Of a DNA stretch of 35,166 bases, positions 33,698 to 35,166 are shown one piece after another. The DNA is taken from contig DATCYZ010000016.1 in the NCBI GenBank assembly GCA_036526195.1, positions 1 through 35,166 of the forward strand. Direction: 5' to 3'. Below the pieces are notes generated by a model. That model worked only from the letters and a program-made list of their open reading frames with translations, was not told where the DNA came from and searched no databases. The position numbers were made by a program, and so were the translations under genes. This DNA is from DATCYZ01 sp036526195 (GTDB taxonomy: Bacteria > Pseudomonadota > Gammaproteobacteria > Burkholderiales > SG8-39). The stretch's first letter is position 1. Each line of letters begins with the position of its first letter.

Positions 33698-34387
33698 TCA
33701 GGTGTTCGGCGCGCCGAAATAGCCCGGGTCGAGTTCCGCGGCGTAGCACACGGGCGACGCCAGCGCGGCGGCCCCGCCCGCGGGCGGGGCGCCAAGGAAG
33801 ACCAGTCCCGCCTCCTCGCGCCGATACACGCCGCGCTCGGTGACCACCCAGTCCATCGGGATGTCCCAGGCCTGCGGCCGGATCGTCTCGAGCCGCGCCA
33901 TCTCGTAGCTCACGCCGATGACCACCGGCTTTTTCGCGCATGCGGCCAGCGTGCGGTCGAAGAACCCGGCGCCGTAACCGAGCCGGAAACCGCCCGGATC
34001 CCAGCCGTTCATCGGCACCAGCATGGCCTGCGGCGTCAGCTCGGGGGTGTCGGCCGGGTAGGGAATGCCGAGCGCGCCGCGGGCCAGGCGCACGCCGGGC
34101 GTCCATGCGCGGAAAACGAGCGGCTTGCCGCGTCCGGTGACCACCGGCAGCGCGGTGCGCGCGCCGCGCGCGCGCAGGCGGTGCGCGAGGTGCCGTGGGT
34201 CGTACTCGTTGCGGATCGGCCAGCACAGGCCGATCGTCGCGCCGGCGAGGCCGGGGAACGCGCGCTCGAGATGGCTGTCCATGAGTAAACGCCATGCGCG
34301 GCAGGTCTCGTCGTCGAGCGCGTCGCGCAACGCCACCAGCCGGTCGCGTTCGTTGAGGCGCCAGCGCGTGAGCGCGGCTGCGTCCAT
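33698..34387 (-). CDS. 5-formyltetrahydrofolate cyclo-ligase
   Basis: A 229-residue member of the YgfA/MTHFS family, which converts 5-formyltetrahydrofolate to 5,10-methenyltetrahydrofolate with ATP. The diagnostic C-terminal motif is NGWDPGGFRLGYGAGFFDRT, and the N-terminal arginine-rich helix RWRLNERDRLVALRD is present. About 50 residues follow the VIGVSYEMARLE strand. The ATG is 34385-34387. It converges on ilvA and diverges from the transglycosylase gene; the start regions are only 17 bases apart. Confidence 0.92.
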   Translation of the reverse strand: MDAAALTRWRLNERDRLVALRDALDDETCRAWRLLMDSHLERAFPGLAGATIGLCWPIRNEYDPRHLAHRLRARGARTALPVVTGRGKPLVFRAWTPGVRLARGALGIPYPADTPELTPQAMLVPMNGWDPGGFRLGYGAGFFDRTLAACAKKPVVIGVSYEMARLETIRPQAWDIPMDWVVTERGVYRREEAGLVFLGAPPAGGAAALASPVCYAAELDPGYFGAPNT

Positions 34388-34392
34388 CCGCG

Positions 34393-34398
34393 TACTAT
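34393..34398 (+). promoter_or_regulatory. Putative -10 box for the transglycosylase gene
   Basis: TACTAT ends 6 bases before ATG 34405, so transcription would begin at or just before the start codon. If so, translation is leaderless or begins at the second ATG (34417), with GGAGAG 5' of it. Confidence 0.4.
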
Positions 34399-34404
34399 GG
34401 AGAG

Positions 34405-35166
34405 ATGAAAAGAAACATGCCTGTGAAGCATCTTACCGTGAGCCTGCTGGTCCTCGGCCTGGCGTTCGCGGCGCCCGCCGGGGCCGGTTCCGACGAGGCG
34501 GTGCTTGCGGCCCATGCGGCCTATCGCAACGGCGAGGCGGGGAAACTCGCGCGTCATGCGCAGGCTTTCGAGGGGCATGTGCTCGCGCCCTGGTTCGAGT
34601 ACTGGCGGCTGAAGCTGCGCCTCGAGGAAGCGGCGACGCCGGACATCCACGACTTTCTCGCGCGCCATGTGGGCAGCTATCTCGCCGATCGCCTGCGCGC
34701 GGACTGGCTCAAGGTGCTCGGCAAGCGCGCGGACTGGGCGCGTTTCGGCCAGGAGTTCGCGCCGCTCACGCTGGAGGACCGCGACGTGCGTTGCTATGCG
34801 CTCGCCGCGCGCCTGGTGAACGAGGACCGCAGCGCCCTCGAGGAAGCGCAGAAGGTCTGGCTGCAGCCGCGCGCGCTGGGCGAGGGCTGCGAAGCCGCCG
34901 CCGAGCAGATGACGAACCTCGGCGCGCTGCCGCCGGCGCTCGTCTGGGCGCGCGCGCGGGCGCTCGCGTCCGAACGGCGCGTGGGAGACGCGCAACGCGC
35001 GCTCGCCAGCCTGCCGCAGGGGCAGCGCCCCCCGGATTCGACTGCGGCCGCGGCGCTGCGGCAGCCGGAGGCCTACCTTGCAAAATTTGCGAGCCGGCCC
35101 GAACCCGGACACGGCAGGCAACTGGCGGTGCTCGCGATGTTGCGCCTTGCCGCCGCGGAGCCGGAC
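34405..35166 (+). CDS. Soluble lytic murein transglycosylase, N-terminal part (runs off the window)
   Basis: The frame is open for 254 codons to the window end. A signal peptide (hydrophobic HLTVSLLVLGLAFAAPAGA) is followed by an alpha-helical repeat region (AAYRNGEAGKLARHA, LAPWFEYWRLKLRL, VGSYLADRLRADWLKVLGKR) typical of the ring-forming U domain of Slt70-type enzymes. The catalytic domain lies beyond the window. ATG 34405 is chosen; ATG 34417 is also possible. It cleaves periplasmic peptidoglycan to anhydromuropeptides. Confidence 0.85.
   Translation, partial: MKRNMPVKHLTVSLLVLGLAFAAPAGAGSDEAVLAAHAAYRNGEAGKLARHAQAFEGHVLAPWFEYWRLKLRLEEAATPDIHDFLARHVGSYLADRLRADWLKVLGKRADWARFGQEFAPLTLEDRDVRCYALAARLVNEDRSALEEAQKVWLQPRALGEGCEAAAEQMTNLGALPPALVWARARALASERRVGDAQRALASLPQGQRPPDSTAAAALRQPEAYLAKFASRPEPGHGRQLAVLAMLRLAAAEPD

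Overview
The window is a GC-rich bacterial chromosome segment, most likely from a betaproteobacterium of Burkholderiales type. The reasons are gene orders seen here that are familiar in that class: metX-metW; gshB, mannose-type EIIA, HPr and Enzyme I with no sugar permease; and leuS-lptE-holA-proA-nadD-rsfS-rlmH-maf-rng. The protein sequences and a TRAP-TAXI transporter fit the same assignment. No species can be named from the sequence alone.

Layout. Positions 1-7487 are nearly all on the minus strand. They hold two nested hairpins, metX-metW, a CoA-transferase, the regulatory-type PTS block ptsI/ptsH/EIIA with gshB, and a membrane-anchored dihaem cytochrome c. At 7618-7694 lies tRNA-Arg(CCG). 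The last 49 bases of this tRNA gene recur exactly at 10078-10126, which marks about 2.4 kb between them as an inserted remnant. That remnant carries two 131-bp elements in inverted orientation, an MFS transporter, the cut-off start of a following gene, and a broken IS91-type transposase. No integrase survives.

Positions 10248-17094 form one tight minus-strand cluster. In transcription order it contains a TAXI binding protein, a fused TRAP permease, two small related oxygenase-like proteins (one lacking the expected metal-binding histidines), an FAD flavoprotein and a type II HAD dehalogenase-like enzyme. It reads as uptake plus oxidative processing of an unknown small carboxylate, and it is the best candidate here for an undescribed system. 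Upstream lie a Tat-exported dienelactone-hydrolase-like protein, closed by a clear terminator, and a divergent AhpD-like peroxidase-related protein.

Positions 18849-29303 are a long minus-strand housekeeping run: leuS, lptE, holA, proA, nadD, rsfS, rlmH, maf, rng and an amidase. Most of its genes overlap or nearly touch. The nadD start appears to be a CTG codon overlapping the proA stop. Divergent from leuS is a UvrD/Rep helicase, followed by a YqaA-type membrane protein (minus), threonine deaminase ilvA (plus), 5-formyltetrahydrofolate cyclo-ligase (minus) and the start of a soluble lytic transglycosylase (plus, running off the window). Three plus-strand genes here have -10-like boxes so close to the start codon that their transcripts may be leaderless.
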